From contig CAJXYI010000001.1 of NCBI GenBank assembly GCA_913063435.1, positions 1 through 64,000 of the forward strand: 64,000 nucleotides of DNA. The letters are read 5' to 3'. A program made the position numbers and the translations under genes. Shown in pieces: positions 1 through 11,261 of the stretch; position 1 is the stretch's first letter; each line of letters opens with the position of its first letter. Origin of the DNA: an uncultured Actinomycetales bacterium. Lineage in GTDB: Bacteria; Actinomycetota; Actinomycetes; S36-B12. Under the pieces are notes generated by a model. That model made no database searches, was not told where the DNA came from, and saw nothing but the letters and a program-made list of their open reading frames with translations.

Positions 1-2
1 CC

Positions 3-925
<923 letters not shown>

Positions 926-955
926 TGCCTCCAGTCCAGTTCGCTCACACATCAC

Positions 956-1795
956 ATGACCGAGGACGCTGCCCCGCGCAATAGAGCCGGACGCAACCTT
1001 CCGGCAGCGATCGGCTCGGGGGTCGTTCTCGGTGTCCTCGTCCTCGTCAGCCTGCTGTGGGTCAAGTGGCTGTTCGGTGTCCTCGCCGGGATCGTCCTCC
1101 TGATTGCTCTGCGGGAATTGGTCGGTGCTTTCGCGCAGCGGGATATCCGATTGGCGAGGACTCCGCTGTATCTCGCGATCCCCGTGGCGATGTCGGCGGC
1201 CTACCTGTGGGGCCCGACCGCCCTTGTGTTCATCATCGGTCTGGCATTCGTCGTGATCCTGTTCTGGCGGCTGCGCCGAGGAACCGATGGCTATGTTCGC
1301 GATGCCAGCGCCAGTGTCTTCGTTCTGGCCTATCTGCCGTTGATGGCCGGGTTCGTGATGCTGATGCTCGCAGCAGACGACGGTCCGGCACGCATCGTGA
1401 CATTCATCGTGCTGACGATCGGCAATGACATCGGGGGCTATGCCACCGGAGTTCTCTTCGGTCGCCATCCCATGGCGCCGCAGATCAGCCCGAAGAAGTC
1501 ATGGGAGGGTTTCGCTGGATCCCTCGTCGTCCAGTCGCTGCTGGGCATCGGCCTGTTCATCTGGTTACTCGACGCACCGTGGTGGCAGGGACTCATCATG
1601 GGTGCGAGCCTCACCGTTACGGCAACGGCGGGCGACCTCGCCGAAAGCGCCGTCAAGCGTGACCTCGGCGTGAAGGACATGGGCACGATGCTCCCCGGAC
1701 ATGGCGGGATCATGGATCGACTGGACTCCCTGGTGATCAATGCCTTCGCAGCCTGGGCGTTGTTCGCGGTGTTCCTCGGCCCGCCGCTGTTCTGA
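956..1795 (+). CDS. cdsA: Phosphatidate cytidylyltransferase
   Basis: Multi-TM protein with the signature SPKKSWEGFAGS...GDLAESAVKRDLGVKDMGTMLPGHGGIMDRLDS. Confidence 0.96.
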   Translation: MTEDAAPRNRAGRNLPAAIGSGVVLGVLVLVSLLWVKWLFGVLAGIVLLIALRELVGAFAQRDIRLARTPLYLAIPVAMSAAYLWGPTALVFIIGLAFVVILFWRLRRGTDGYVRDASASVFVLAYLPLMAGFVMLMLAADDGPARIVTFIVLTIGNDIGGYATGVLFGRHPMAPQISPKKSWEGFAGSLVVQSLLGIGLFIWLLDAPWWQGLIMGASLTVTATAGDLAESAVKRDLGVKDMGTMLPGHGGIMDRLDSLVINAFAAWALFAVFLGPPLF

Positions 1796-1825
1796 CGAGG
1801 CAGGTGTGTCGTGATCGATCGGGTA

Positions 1826-1858
1826 CCGAGGGAGTGCCGAGGGAGTGCCGAGGGAGCA
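1826..1858. repeat. Three tandem copies of an 11-bp unit (CCGAGGGAGTG) upstream of rlmN
   Basis: ccgagggagtg/ccgagggagtg/ccgagggagca read directly. Confidence 0.85.
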
Positions 1859-1881
1859 GTGCGACCTGAGACACTGAGCGT

Positions 1882-2976
1882 ATGCCAGCCCCCGGTGAAC
1901 TGAGGTTCAGCGCGCCTCGACGTGGTAAGCCCCCGCGGCACCTGCTCGACATGGATCTGACGGGTCGACGCGAGGCGGTCGGCGAACTGGGGCTGGCGGC
2001 CTTCCGGGCTGATCAGGTGTCCCGGCAGTGGCTGTCTCGATTGTCCTTCGATCCCGAGGACTGGACCGATGTTTCCCCGGGCGATCGAACCTTGATCGAA
2101 CAGGCACTGCTTCCGCCCCTGATGGATGAGGTGAACCATCTGGCCTGCGATGAGGACACCACGGTCAAGAGCGTGTGGCGACTGCATGATGGATCGCTGG
2201 TGGAGAGCGTCTTCATGGACTACGGCGATCGGGTCACCATGTGCGTGTCCTCGCAGGCTGGCTGCGGGATGAACTGCCCGTTCTGTGCGACAGGGCAGGC
2301 CGGCCTGACCCGGAATCTGTCGACCGCCGAGATCGTCCAGCAGGTTCTGGTCGGCTCGCGCTGGGTTCGCGATCTTCCGGATTCGCGCACCCGGGTGTCG
2401 AATGTGGTGTTCATGGGGATGGGAGAACCACTGGCGAACTATGCGGCGGTCGTGGCAGCGATCCGCCGCCTGATCGCTGCACCGCCCGAGGGCCTGGGGA
2501 TGTCCGCGCGCGGGATCACCGTGTCGACCGTCGGCCTCGTGCCTCGCATCGATGATCTCGCCGATGAGGGACTTCCGGTCCGTCTCGCAGTCTCCCTGCA
2601 CGCGCCAGACGATGAACTCCGGGACACGCTGGTGCCGGTCAATACCCGATGGCGGGTTTCCGAGGTGCTCGATGCCGCGTGGCGATATGCCCATAGCACC
2701 GGTCGCCGGGTGAGTATCGAATACGCCCTGATTCGCGATATCAATGATCAGGCCGAACGAGCGCGGATGCTCGTGGATCTGCTGCGCGGGCACCTCGTGC
2801 ACGTCAACCTGATTCCGTTGAATCCGACGCCGGGATCCATCTGGACCGCATCGGATCCCGAGGTTGAACGCGAATTCGTACGCATCCTTCGTGAAGGAGG
2901 AATCTCGACCACGGTGCGCGACACCCGGGGCCGCGAGATCGACGGTGCCTGCGGACAGCTGGCTGCCAAGTCCTGA
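1882..2976 (+). CDS. rlmN: 23S rRNA (adenine(2503)-C(2))-methyltransferase
   Basis: Radical SAM CxxxCxxC motif ([14 protein letters not shown]), [16 protein letters not shown]-like block. Confidence 0.96.
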   Translation: MPAPGELRFSAPRRGKPPRHLLDMDLTGRREAVGELGLAAFRADQVSRQWLSRLSFDPEDWTDVSPGDRTLIEQALLPPLMDEVNHLACDEDTTVKSVWRLHDGSLVESVFMDYGDRVTMCVSSQAGCGMNCPFCATGQAGLTRNLSTAEIVQQVLVGSRWVRDLPDSRTRVSNVVFMGMGEPLANYAAVVAAIRRLIAAPPEGLGMSARGITVSTVGLVPRIDDLADEGLPVRLAVSLHAPDDELRDTLVPVNTRWRVSEVLDAAWRYAHSTGRRVSIEYALIRDINDQAERARMLVDLLRGHLVHVNLIPLNPTPGSIWTASDPEVEREFVRILREGGISTTVRDTRGREIDGACGQLAAKS

Positions 2977-3012
2977 CCTCGGGTCGTTCTCGATGCGCTA
3001 GCGTCGCCTGCC

Positions 3013-4896
3013 ATGGGGATCGCCTACGACGAGGTCTATCGGCACAGCATCGCTGACCCGCGCGGATTCTGGGGCGAGGCTGCTGGATTGATCGACTGGA
3101 CCACGACACCGAGCGTGGTCCTCGATGACGCGCGACCACCGTTCTATCGGTGGTTCGCCGATGGTGAGCTCAATACCTGCGCGAATGCGCTGGACCGTCA
3201 CGTTGATGCAGGTCATGGTGATCGCATCGCACTGATTCACGACAGTGCGGTCACCGGTGTGGTCACACGCTTCACCTATGCCGAGCTTCGCGAGGCGGTG
3301 TCACTGTTCGCCGGTGTTCTCTCGGCACAGGGTGTCAGCGCTGGCGATCGGGTGATCATCTATCTGCCGATGGTTCCCGAGGCCATGATTGCGATGCTGG
3401 CGTGTGCGCGCATCGGAGCGGTGCACTCGGTGGTCTTCGGTGGTTTCGCTCCCGAAGAACTCGCCGCACGCATCGACGACGCGAAGCCGCATGTCGTCAT
3501 CACGGCATCGTGCGGGATCGAGGGTCGACGCATCATCGAGTACAAACCCATGGTCGACGAGGCGCTGCGGATAGCCTCGCATGAGCCCGTATCGACGATC
3601 GTCTTGCAGCGCCCGCAGGTGCAGGCGCAGATGGGCGATCGGGATATCGACTGGCACGAGGCGATGTCGACATCGCAACACATAGCTCCGGTGACGGTAC
3701 GTGCGACGGATCCGCTCTACATCCTGTACACCTCCGGGACGACGGGGCGCCCCAAGGGCATCGTGCGGGATAACGGAGGCCATGCGGTGGCACTGGCCTG
3801 GTCGATGCGCCATGTGTACGACATCGGCCCCGGTGACGTGTGGTGGGCCGCCTCTGATGTCGGGTGGGTAGTGGGTCACTCCTACATCGTGTATGCGCCG
3901 TTGATCGTCGGCGCCACCACGGTGATGTTCGAAGGCAAGCCCGTGGGAACGCCTGATGCGGGTGCGTTCTGGCGGGTGATCAGCGACCACGGGGTCAAGG
4001 GCCTGTTCACCGCGCCCACCGCCATCCGCGCGATCAAGAAGGAGGATCCGCAGGGAGCGTTGCTCGGCGATTACGACATGTCCAGTCTCGAGGCCCTGTT
4101 CCTGGCGGGAGAGAGGCTCGATCCGGATACCTACTATTGGGCCACCCGAATGCTCGATGTCCCGGTGGTCGACAACTGGTGGCAGACCGAGACCGGTTGG
4201 CCGATCGCGGCGAACCTGCGAGGGCTGGATCCCATGCCGATCAAGCCCGGATCGCCCACGGTCGCTGTGCCCGGGTTCGCTGTGCGCATCGTCGATGACG
4301 CCGGTGTCGATGTTCCGGAGAATGTGGACGGGGCCATCGTCATCGACCTGCCATTGCCACCGGGAACGCTACCGACCCTGTGGGGTGATGACGAGAGGTA
4401 TGTCGCCTCCTACCTGTCGACTTTCCCCGGCTGCTACACCACGGGAGACGGCGGCTACCGCGACGAGGATGGCTATCTGTTCGTGATGGGTCGAACCGAT
4501 GATGTGATCAATGTCGCCGGGCATCGGTTGTCCACCGGCTCTATCGAAGCCGTTGTCGCATCGCACCCAGCAGTGGCCGAGTGCGCGGTGATCGGTGTGC
4601 ACGATCCCCTCAAAGGGCAGTTGCCGCGCGCTTTCGTCGTGCGCAAAGCCGGTGTCGAGATGGACGATGAGACCATTCATTCCCAGATCAAGGCTGCCGT
4701 TCGCGAGCGAATCGGTGCGATCGCCTCGCTCAAGGATGTCGTCACTGTCCAGGCCTTGCCGAAGACCCGCTCGGGGAAGATCCTGCGTAGGACCATGAGG
4801 GCGATCGCCGATGGTCGAGACGAACCAGCCCCCTCGACCATCGAAGATCCCGCGGTCCTCGAGCGAATAGCGCCGCTGTTGAGGTCGACGCAGTGA
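3013..4896 (+). CDS. prpE: Propionyl-CoA synthetase / acetyl-CoA synthetase-like AMP-forming ligase
   Basis: YTSGTTGRPKGIVRDNGGHAVAL, DVWWAASDVGWVVGHSYIVYAPL, RTDDVINVAGHRLSTG, C-terminal PKTRSGKILRRTMR. Confidence 0.9.
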   Translation: MGIAYDEVYRHSIADPRGFWGEAAGLIDWTTTPSVVLDDARPPFYRWFADGELNTCANALDRHVDAGHGDRIALIHDSAVTGVVTRFTYAELREAVSLFAGVLSAQGVSAGDRVIIYLPMVPEAMIAMLACARIGAVHSVVFGGFAPEELAARIDDAKPHVVITASCGIEGRRIIEYKPMVDEALRIASHEPVSTIVLQRPQVQAQMGDRDIDWHEAMSTSQHIAPVTVRATDPLYILYTSGTTGRPKGIVRDNGGHAVALAWSMRHVYDIGPGDVWWAASDVGWVVGHSYIVYAPLIVGATTVMFEGKPVGTPDAGAFWRVISDHGVKGLFTAPTAIRAIKKEDPQGALLGDYDMSSLEALFLAGERLDPDTYYWATRMLDVPVVDNWWQTETGWPIAANLRGLDPMPIKPGSPTVAVPGFAVRIVDDAGVDVPENVDGAIVIDLPLPPGTLPTLWGDDERYVASYLSTFPGCYTTGDGGYRDEDGYLFVMGRTDDVINVAGHRLSTGSIEAVVASHPAVAECAVIGVHDPLKGQLPRAFVVRKAGVEMDDETIHSQIKAAVRERIGAIASLKDVVTVQALPKTRSGKILRRTMRAIADGRDEPAPSTIEDPAVLERIAPLLRSTQ

Positions 4897-5993
4897 CAGG
4901 ACCCCTCGCCGGAGTCGTCGTCGCCGATCTGTCCCGTGTGCTCGCCGGCCCGTACGCCACCATGATGCTCGCCGATCTCGGTGCGGAGGTCATCAAGATC
5001 GAGCGCCCTGGCGTAGGAGATGACACGCGAGCCTGGGGTCCACCGTACGCCGACAACGGCCAGAGCACGTACTTCCAAGCCGTCAACCGGAATAAGACCT
5101 CGCGTGCGATCGATCTCACCTCGGTCGAGGGGCAGGAGAAGGTGCGGCAGATCATCGAGCGAGCGGATGTTCTCGTCGAGAACTACAAGCCCGGAGCGCT
5201 CGAGCGGCTCGGTTTGGGCTACGCCGATCTGCACGCCAGGTTCCCGTCACTCATCTACTGCTCCATCACCGGATTCGGATCAGACCGGGGCGCGGATCTG
5301 CCCGGCTACGATCTCCTCGTCCAGGCCATGGGCGGATTGATGAGCATCACCGGCCCTGGCCCCGACGAACCCACGAAAGCCGGCGTCGCGGTCGTGGACG
5401 TCATCACCGGCCTGCATGCCACCGTGGGCATCCTGGCTGCGCTTCGACACCGCGATGCGACGGGCGAAGGGCAGCATGTCGAGGTCAGCCTGCTGACCTC
5501 GCTGCTGTCGGCACTGGTCAATCAGGCATCGTCGGTGGTCGGCGCCGGTGTGGTCCCGCAGATCATGGGCAATGAGCACCCGTCGATCACGCCGTATGCG
5601 GTGTATCGCACCGCGGATCGCCCCATCGTGCTCGCCGTGGGCAACGATCGGCAATTCGCCGCGTTAGTCGACGTACTGGGGGTAGCCGAACTTGCCGTCG
5701 ATGATCGGTTCGCGACCAATCCCGCCCGCGTTTCGCATCGCGAGGAGTTGACCGCGCTTCTCGAGCAGCGCCTGAAAGGCGCGGGTGCCGACCACTGGCA
5801 GGACCGACTGCATGCCGTCGGGGTCCCATGCGGTCCCATCAACGACATCGAGCAGGCGATCGACCTGGCGCAGCGGCTGGGTTTGCAGCCCGTAGTCGAC
5901 GCTGGTGGTGTGCCCGGCATCACGAATCCGATCGGCTTCTCCGCCACACCGGCGACCTACCGCAGCGGCCCTCCGGATCTGCCCACCGAATAG
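4893..5993 (+). CDS. CaiB/BaiF (family III) CoA-transferase
   Basis: GVVVADLSRVLAGPYATMMLADLGAEVIKIERPGVGDDTR...NRNKTSRAIDL; GTGA overlap with the preceding gene. Confidence 0.93.
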   Translation: MTGPLAGVVVADLSRVLAGPYATMMLADLGAEVIKIERPGVGDDTRAWGPPYADNGQSTYFQAVNRNKTSRAIDLTSVEGQEKVRQIIERADVLVENYKPGALERLGLGYADLHARFPSLIYCSITGFGSDRGADLPGYDLLVQAMGGLMSITGPGPDEPTKAGVAVVDVITGLHATVGILAALRHRDATGEGQHVEVSLLTSLLSALVNQASSVVGAGVVPQIMGNEHPSITPYAVYRTADRPIVLAVGNDRQFAALVDVLGVAELAVDDRFATNPARVSHREELTALLEQRLKGAGADHWQDRLHAVGVPCGPINDIEQAIDLAQRLGLQPVVDAGGVPGITNPIGFSATPATYRSGPPDLPTE

Positions 5994-6084
5994 CCCTCCG
6001 CCCGACCCGGCGGGGTCGACTGATGAGGGGAAGACGCAGGCGACGGGCTACCCTGGGAGCACACCCGAGGGAAAGGTCCGTCAC

Positions 6085-7260
6085 ATGCCGAAGGCGCCCG
6101 TTACACCGCTGGCCCTGCTCGATATCGACCACCTCCTCACCGAGGAGGAGCGAGCGATGCGTGATGTCGTGCGTGACTTCGTCGAAACCCGGATCAAGCC
6201 TGAGGTCGCCGACTGGTTCGAGGCGGGAACGATCCCCGCGCGTGAGTTGGCCCGCGAATTCGGTGACCTCGGTGTGCTCGGCATGCACCTCGAGGGCTAT
6301 GGCTGTGCGGGAACGAATGCAGTGTCCTACGGCCTCGCCGCGATGGAACTCGAAGCCGGTGACTCCGGAATTCGCTCGCTGGTCAGCGTGCAAGGGTCGC
6401 TGGCGATGTATGCGATCCACGCCTTCGGATCGGAGGAGCACAAACAACAGTGGCTGCCCGGCATGGCGAAGGGAGAGCTGATCGGCTGCTTCGGACTCAC
6501 CGAAGCCGATTTCGGTTCGAACCCATCGGGGATGCGCACCGCGGCCAAGCGCGACGGGGATGACTGGATCCTCGACGGCTCGAAGATGTGGATCACGAAT
6601 GGCACCGTCGCCGATGTCGCGATCGTGTGGGCACAGACCGATGACGGTATTCGTGGGTTCGTCGTGCCTACCGATACACCGGGTTTCCATGCGAATGAGA
6701 TCCACAAGAAGTTGTCCCTGCGCGCTTCGTTAACCGCGGAATTGGTCTTCGATAGCGTGCGGCTGCCAGCTGATGCGGTCCTGCCGGATGTCGTGGGTCT
6801 GAAGGGCCCGCTGTCGTGCTTGAACGAGGCCCGCTTCGGTATCGCCTACGGCACCCTGGGTGCGGCTCGAGACTGCCTGGAGACCGCTATCTCGTATTCG
6901 ATCGACCGTGAGCAGTTCGACAAGCCGATCGCCGGATATCAACTCACCCAGCGCAAGCTCGCCGACATGGCCGTCGAACTCGGCAAGGGCATGCTGCTGG
7001 CGATCCACCTGGGCCGGCTCAAGGATGAGCACCGGGTCACAGCCGAGCAGATCAGCGTCGGCAAGCTCAACAATGCCCGGGAGTCACTCGCGATCGCGCG
7101 GGAATGCCGCAGCATCCTCGGCGGCAACGGCATCACGTTGGAATACCCGATCATCCGGCACATGAACAACCTCGAATCGGTGTTCACCTACGAGGGCACG
7201 AACGAGATGCACACCCTGGTCATCGGCCAGGCGCTCACGGGCATCCCGGCTTTCCGCTAG
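6085..7260 (+). CDS. Acyl-CoA dehydrogenase, glutaryl-CoA dehydrogenase-like
   Basis: MPKAPVTPLALLDIDHLLTEEERAMRDVVRDFVETRIKPEVADWFEAG; GCFGLTEADFGSNPSGMRT; YEGTNEMHTLVIGQALTGIPAFR. Confidence 0.88.
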   Translation: MPKAPVTPLALLDIDHLLTEEERAMRDVVRDFVETRIKPEVADWFEAGTIPARELAREFGDLGVLGMHLEGYGCAGTNAVSYGLAAMELEAGDSGIRSLVSVQGSLAMYAIHAFGSEEHKQQWLPGMAKGELIGCFGLTEADFGSNPSGMRTAAKRDGDDWILDGSKMWITNGTVADVAIVWAQTDDGIRGFVVPTDTPGFHANEIHKKLSLRASLTAELVFDSVRLPADAVLPDVVGLKGPLSCLNEARFGIAYGTLGAARDCLETAISYSIDREQFDKPIAGYQLTQRKLADMAVELGKGMLLAIHLGRLKDEHRVTAEQISVGKLNNARESLAIARECRSILGGNGITLEYPIIRHMNNLESVFTYEGTNEMHTLVIGQALTGIPAFR

Positions 7261-8624
7261 GAGCCGAGCAGGCGGGACATCCACCGGGCGCGGCGTGATT
7301 CGCGACCGGTGCGCGCCTCGGTCGCGTCGGCGCTCGTCATGGCGCGCAGGCCTGCGTTGACTCCGACCCAGCGCAGCGGCTCGGGTTCCCATCTCGGCGA
7401 GGAATGGTTGACCCACGGCAGCCGCGTGCGCTCGGTGTCCTGCTCGGTGATCAGCTCGGCCAATGTCCGCCCGCCTAGATGCGAGGTGCCAACGCCGTCG
7501 CCCACGTAGCCGCCCGACCACGCAAGTCCGGTGGATCTGTCCAGACCGCATGAGGCGAACCAGTCCCGCGGGATGCCCAGGGGTCCGCCCCAGGCGTGGG
7601 TGACCGACGACCCGCCGATCGCAGGGAACAGGTCGACCAACGTGCGCCACAACTCGTGGAATACCTCGGTATCCCGGTCGTACTCGGGGCTGATGTCCGA
7701 GCCGAAGTGATAGGGCGCACCGCGCCCCCCGAATGCCAGGCGGCCGTCCGCGGTGCGCTGGCCGTAGATGATGAGGTGGCGATAATCGGCGAACGTCTCC
7801 CGCTCGGCCAGGCCGATGCTGGCCCAGGTCGGATCGTCGAGCGGCTCGGTGGCGATCATGAGCGAGTAGACCGGGGCGAGGGTGCGCCGGTGCCCCGGCA
7901 GGTTCGCGGTATAGCCCTCGGTTGCGCGCACGACGATAGGTGCGCGAACGCTTCCCGCTACCGTTCGGATGATGCCGGGTTCCAGCGAGCGCGCCGGGGA
8001 GTGCTCGAATAGTCGGGCCCCCCGAGAGACAACGGTTGCGGCCAGGGACCGGACCAAACGTGCGGGATGGATGGCTGCACAGTGTGGTGTGTAGGTGGCC
8101 GCGAGTACATCGGTAGCGCCTATCCGTTCGCGGGCGGCATCGGCGTCCCAGAATGCATAGTCTTGCGCGCCGAATCCGAAGGATCGCCACGTGTCGATCT
8201 CGTCGCGTGCCCGCTGGACCTGAATCGGGGTACGGGCGGCCACGATCGACCCTGCGTGGGCGGCCTGGATGTCCCAGCCCTCGCGACGACTGGCGGCCAG
8301 GATGTCGTCCACGGTGTCGTGCATCGCCTGCTGCTGGGCGATGGCTTGATCGCGTCCATATCGGCGGGCGATGGCCGTCATCGATGCGGGGAACAGCGCC
8401 GATGCCCAGCCGCCGTTGCGGCCGCTGGCTCCGAAGCCCGCGTGCTCGGCCTCGACGAGGACGATCGAGAGCGAGGGGTCGAACTGCTGCAGGTAGTACG
8501 CGGTCCACAGCCCGGTGTACCCGGCTCCGACGATGGCGACATCGGCGTGGGTGTCGCCATCGAGCCGCGTGCCGAGCGGCTGCCCGAGGTGCTCGGGCAG
8601 GGTCGCCTCCCACAGGGAGGTCAT
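7257..8624 (-). CDS. FAD-dependent oxidoreductase (DAO family, PuuB/gamma-glutamylputrescine oxidase-like)
   Basis: MTSLWEATLPEHLGQPLGTRLDGDTHADVAIVGAGYTGLWTAYYLQ (GxGxxG); C-terminal GGYVGDGVGTSHLGGRTLAELI; located in a polyamine locus. Confidence 0.87.
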   Translation of the reverse strand: MTSLWEATLPEHLGQPLGTRLDGDTHADVAIVGAGYTGLWTAYYLQQFDPSLSIVLVEAEHAGFGASGRNGGWASALFPASMTAIARRYGRDQAIAQQQAMHDTVDDILAASRREGWDIQAAHAGSIVAARTPIQVQRARDEIDTWRSFGFGAQDYAFWDADAARERIGATDVLAATYTPHCAAIHPARLVRSLAATVVSRGARLFEHSPARSLEPGIIRTVAGSVRAPIVVRATEGYTANLPGHRRTLAPVYSLMIATEPLDDPTWASIGLAERETFADYRHLIIYGQRTADGRLAFGGRGAPYHFGSDISPEYDRDTEVFHELWRTLVDLFPAIGGSSVTHAWGGPLGIPRDWFASCGLDRSTGLAWSGGYVGDGVGTSHLGGRTLAELITEQDTERTRLPWVNHSSPRWEPEPLRWVGVNAGLRAMTSADATEARTGRESRRARWMSRLLGS

Positions 8625-9286
8625 GTCCGCGTCCACCTCCGCAGATACTGCGGGACGTCGGCGTCGCGGCTGAGATCGTCGGGCTCGGGTGTCCCGAAGG
8701 ATTCCACGAGGGGCACGACACCGGCCCATACACGCGAATACACCGGATCGGCGAGATCCTCCTCGAGATCCTCCGGACCACCGGTGCGGACCTTGACCGA
8801 GCATTCGGCCAGCGGCAGCGACAGGGTCATCGTGGCCTTGAGCTCCTGGGCCGCCGGTGGTCGGATGTCGGCCCACCGGTCGGGCAGCAGGTGATCGCTG
8901 ATCGCCCGCAGCGCGGCCAATTCCTCATCGCCTTCGAGCCGGCGGGCGGTGCCGAGGATCATCACGCTGCGGTAGTTCATGCTCGACTCGAAGGAGCTTC
9001 GCGCGAGCACGAGCCCATCGAGCAAGGTCACCGTCACACAGGTGGGTTGTCCTTCGGCGAGACGCTTGAACAATCGCGAGGCACTGGATCCGTGGAACAC
9101 GACGTCATCGCCGAGCCGTGCGTATCCGACAGGCACGACGAACGGCTGGCCGTCCTCGACGACCGCGACATGCGCGACGAGGCCGGCGTCCAAGATCGCG
9201 TAGAGGGTTTCGCGATCTGTGACGCCACGCTCGGGGGCGCGTTTGATCGTCGTGCGTGGGCTGGTGCCCGGAGCCGGTTGCGTCAC
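8621..9286 (-). CDS. Pyridoxamine 5'-phosphate oxidase family / flavin-nucleotide-binding split-barrel protein
   Basis: TDRETLYAILDAGLVAHVAVVEDGQPFVVPVGYARLGDDVVFHGSSASRLFKRL; 4-bp overlap with both neighbours. Confidence 0.8.
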   Translation of the reverse strand: MTQPAPGTSPRTTIKRAPERGVTDRETLYAILDAGLVAHVAVVEDGQPFVVPVGYARLGDDVVFHGSSASRLFKRLAEGQPTCVTVTLLDGLVLARSSFESSMNYRSVMILGTARRLEGDEELAALRAISDHLLPDRWADIRPPAAQELKATMTLSLPLAECSVKVRTGGPEDLEEDLADPVYSRVWAGVVPLVESFGTPEPDDLSRDADVPQYLRRWTRT

Positions 9287-10683
9287 AGGATGTTCGACGC
9301 TTCGGTGAGGACCTGGCGCAGGATCTGCTCGACCTCGTTGAAATGCGACTGGTCGATGATGAGCGGCGGAGCGAGTTGGATCACCGGGTCGCCGCGATCG
9401 TCAGCGCGGCAGTACAGGCCGTTGTCGAATAGGGCCTTGGACAAGAACCCGCGCAGCAACCGCTCGGATTCCTCCTCGTTGAACGTCTCGCGAGTCTCGG
9501 TGTCCTTGACCAGTTCGATCCCGTAGAAGAACCCCGCACCGCGAACGTCACCGACGATCGGCAGGTCGAGTAGCTTCTCCAGGGTGCGGCGGAATGCGCC
9601 CTCATTTTCCTTGACGTGGTCGTTGATGCCCTCGCGCTCGAAGATGTCCAGATTGGCCATCGCGACAGCAGCTGCCACGGGATGACCGCCCCAGGTGTAG
9701 CCATGCAGGAACGCGTTCGTGCCGTGCTTGAACGGCTCGAACAGTCGCTCACTGGCGATCATGGCACCGAGTGGCGCGTAACCGGAGGTCATGCCTTTGG
9801 CGCAGGTGATGATGTCGGGGGTGACGCCGAATCGGTTGATGGCGAACATGTCGCCGATACGCCCGAAGGCCGTGATGGTCTCATCCGCGACGAACAGCAC
9901 GTCGTAGGCGTCGCAGATCTCGCGGACCCGCTCGAGATATCCGGGCGGGGGAGGGAAGCAGCCGCCGGAGTTCTGCACCGGCTCCAAGAACACCGCCGCA
10001 ACGGAATCGGCACCCTCGAATTCGATGGCCTCGGCGATGCGATCGGCAGCCCAGAGTCCGAATGCCTTCTCGTCGTAGCGGTATTCCTCCGGAGCCCGAT
10101 AGAAATTCGTGTTCGGGACCTTCACGCCGCCGGGGACGAGGGGTTCGAAGGGGATCTTCGCCGGGGGGATGCCGGTGATGCTCAGGGCTCCCTGCGGCGT
10201 GCCGTGATAGGCAACCGACCGCGATATCACCTTGTGCTTGGTCGGCTTTCCCGTCAGCTTGAAGTACTGCTTGGCCAGTTTCCAGGCGCTTTCGACCGCC
10301 TCACCACCGCCGGTGGTGAAGAACACGCGGTTGAGATCCCCGGGGGCGTAGGACGCGAGGCGCTCGGCGAGTTCGATCGCTTTGGGATGCGCATAGGACC
10401 ACAGCGGGAAGAACTCCAGCTCCTGCGCCTGGCGGGCCATCGCCTCGGCGAGTTCGGCGCGACCATGGCCGACCTGGACGACGAACAACCCGGCCAGACC
10501 ATCGAAATAGCGGCGGCCCTGGTCATCGAAGATGTAGGGCCCTTCGCCACGCGTGATGATCGGGACATGACCACCGCCCTCGTAGACGGAGTGGCGGGTG
10601 AAGTGCATCCATAGGTGACGTCGAGCTCGCTCGGCAAGCGCGTCTGCGTTGCCCTCGGTCACATACTGCGGAGTGGTGGTCAT
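9283..10683 (-). CDS. Class III (omega) aminotransferase, probable putrescine/polyamine:pyruvate aminotransferase
   Basis: GPYIFDDQGRRYFDGLAGLFVVQVGHGRAEL; VFFTTGGGEAVESAWKLAKQY; VADETITAFGRIGDMFA; ITCAKGMTSGYAPLGAMI. Confidence 0.9.
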   Translation of the reverse strand: MTTTPQYVTEGNADALAERARRHLWMHFTRHSVYEGGGHVPIITRGEGPYIFDDQGRRYFDGLAGLFVVQVGHGRAELAEAMARQAQELEFFPLWSYAHPKAIELAERLASYAPGDLNRVFFTTGGGEAVESAWKLAKQYFKLTGKPTKHKVISRSVAYHGTPQGALSITGIPPAKIPFEPLVPGGVKVPNTNFYRAPEEYRYDEKAFGLWAADRIAEAIEFEGADSVAAVFLEPVQNSGGCFPPPPGYLERVREICDAYDVLFVADETITAFGRIGDMFAINRFGVTPDIITCAKGMTSGYAPLGAMIASERLFEPFKHGTNAFLHGYTWGGHPVAAAVAMANLDIFEREGINDHVKENEGAFRRTLEKLLDLPIVGDVRGAGFFYGIELVKDTETRETFNEEESERLLRGFLSKALFDNGLYCRADDRGDPVIQLAPPLIIDQSHFNEVEQILRQVLTEASNIL

Positions 10684-10732
10684 GCTCTCTTCCTCGTTTT
10701 CGGTGCTTCGGTTTCCGGCACTGTCGTCGGCA

Positions 10733-11218
10733 TCAGCGGGTTCCCCACGAATAGATCTGCTTACGCAATTTCAAGTACACGAACGTCTCGGTGTTGCGGA
10801 CTCCCGGAACGGCTCGGATTCGGCGGTTGACGATCTCGAGCAGGTGGTCGTCATCCTCGGCGACGACCTCGGCCATCACATCGAACCCTCCCGCGCAGAT
10901 GACGAGGTAGTCCACCTCAGGCATGTCCTCCAACTCGTCGGCGGCAGCCTCGACGTCCCCGTCGATGTGGATGCCGATCATGGCCGCGCGAGGGAAGCCG
11001 ACCTGCAGGGGGTCGGTGACGGCGACGACCTGCATGACGCCGGTGTCGATCAGTCGCTGGACGCGTTGGCGCACGGCCGCCTCGGACAGCCCGACGACCT
11101 TGCCGATGGCCGCATAGGACCGGCGCCCGTCCTGCTGGAGCTGGTCGATGATCGCCTTGCTGACATCGTCGAGGCGCGCAGGGGTCGGCCTGATGGCACG
11201 TCGGGCAACCGCGGTCAC
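10733..11218 (-). CDS. Lrp/AsnC family transcriptional regulator
   Basis: [54 protein letters not shown] plus an AsnC ligand-binding (RAM) domain. Confidence 0.93.
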   Translation of the reverse strand: MTAVARRAIRPTPARLDDVSKAIIDQLQQDGRRSYAAIGKVVGLSEAAVRQRVQRLIDTGVMQVVAVTDPLQVGFPRAAMIGIHIDGDVEAAADELEDMPEVDYLVICAGGFDVMAEVVAEDDDHLLEIVNRRIRAVPGVRNTETFVYLKLRKQIYSWGTR

Positions 11219-11261
11219 CCCACCAGGATGCGGTATCGATCAGGGGAAAGCAAGTGAATCC

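Noticed and set aside
7084-8781. 565-aa minus-strand ORF overlapping the FAD oxidoreductase in another frame
   Set aside because: Arg/Pro/His-rich out-of-frame translation of the real CDS 7257-8624.
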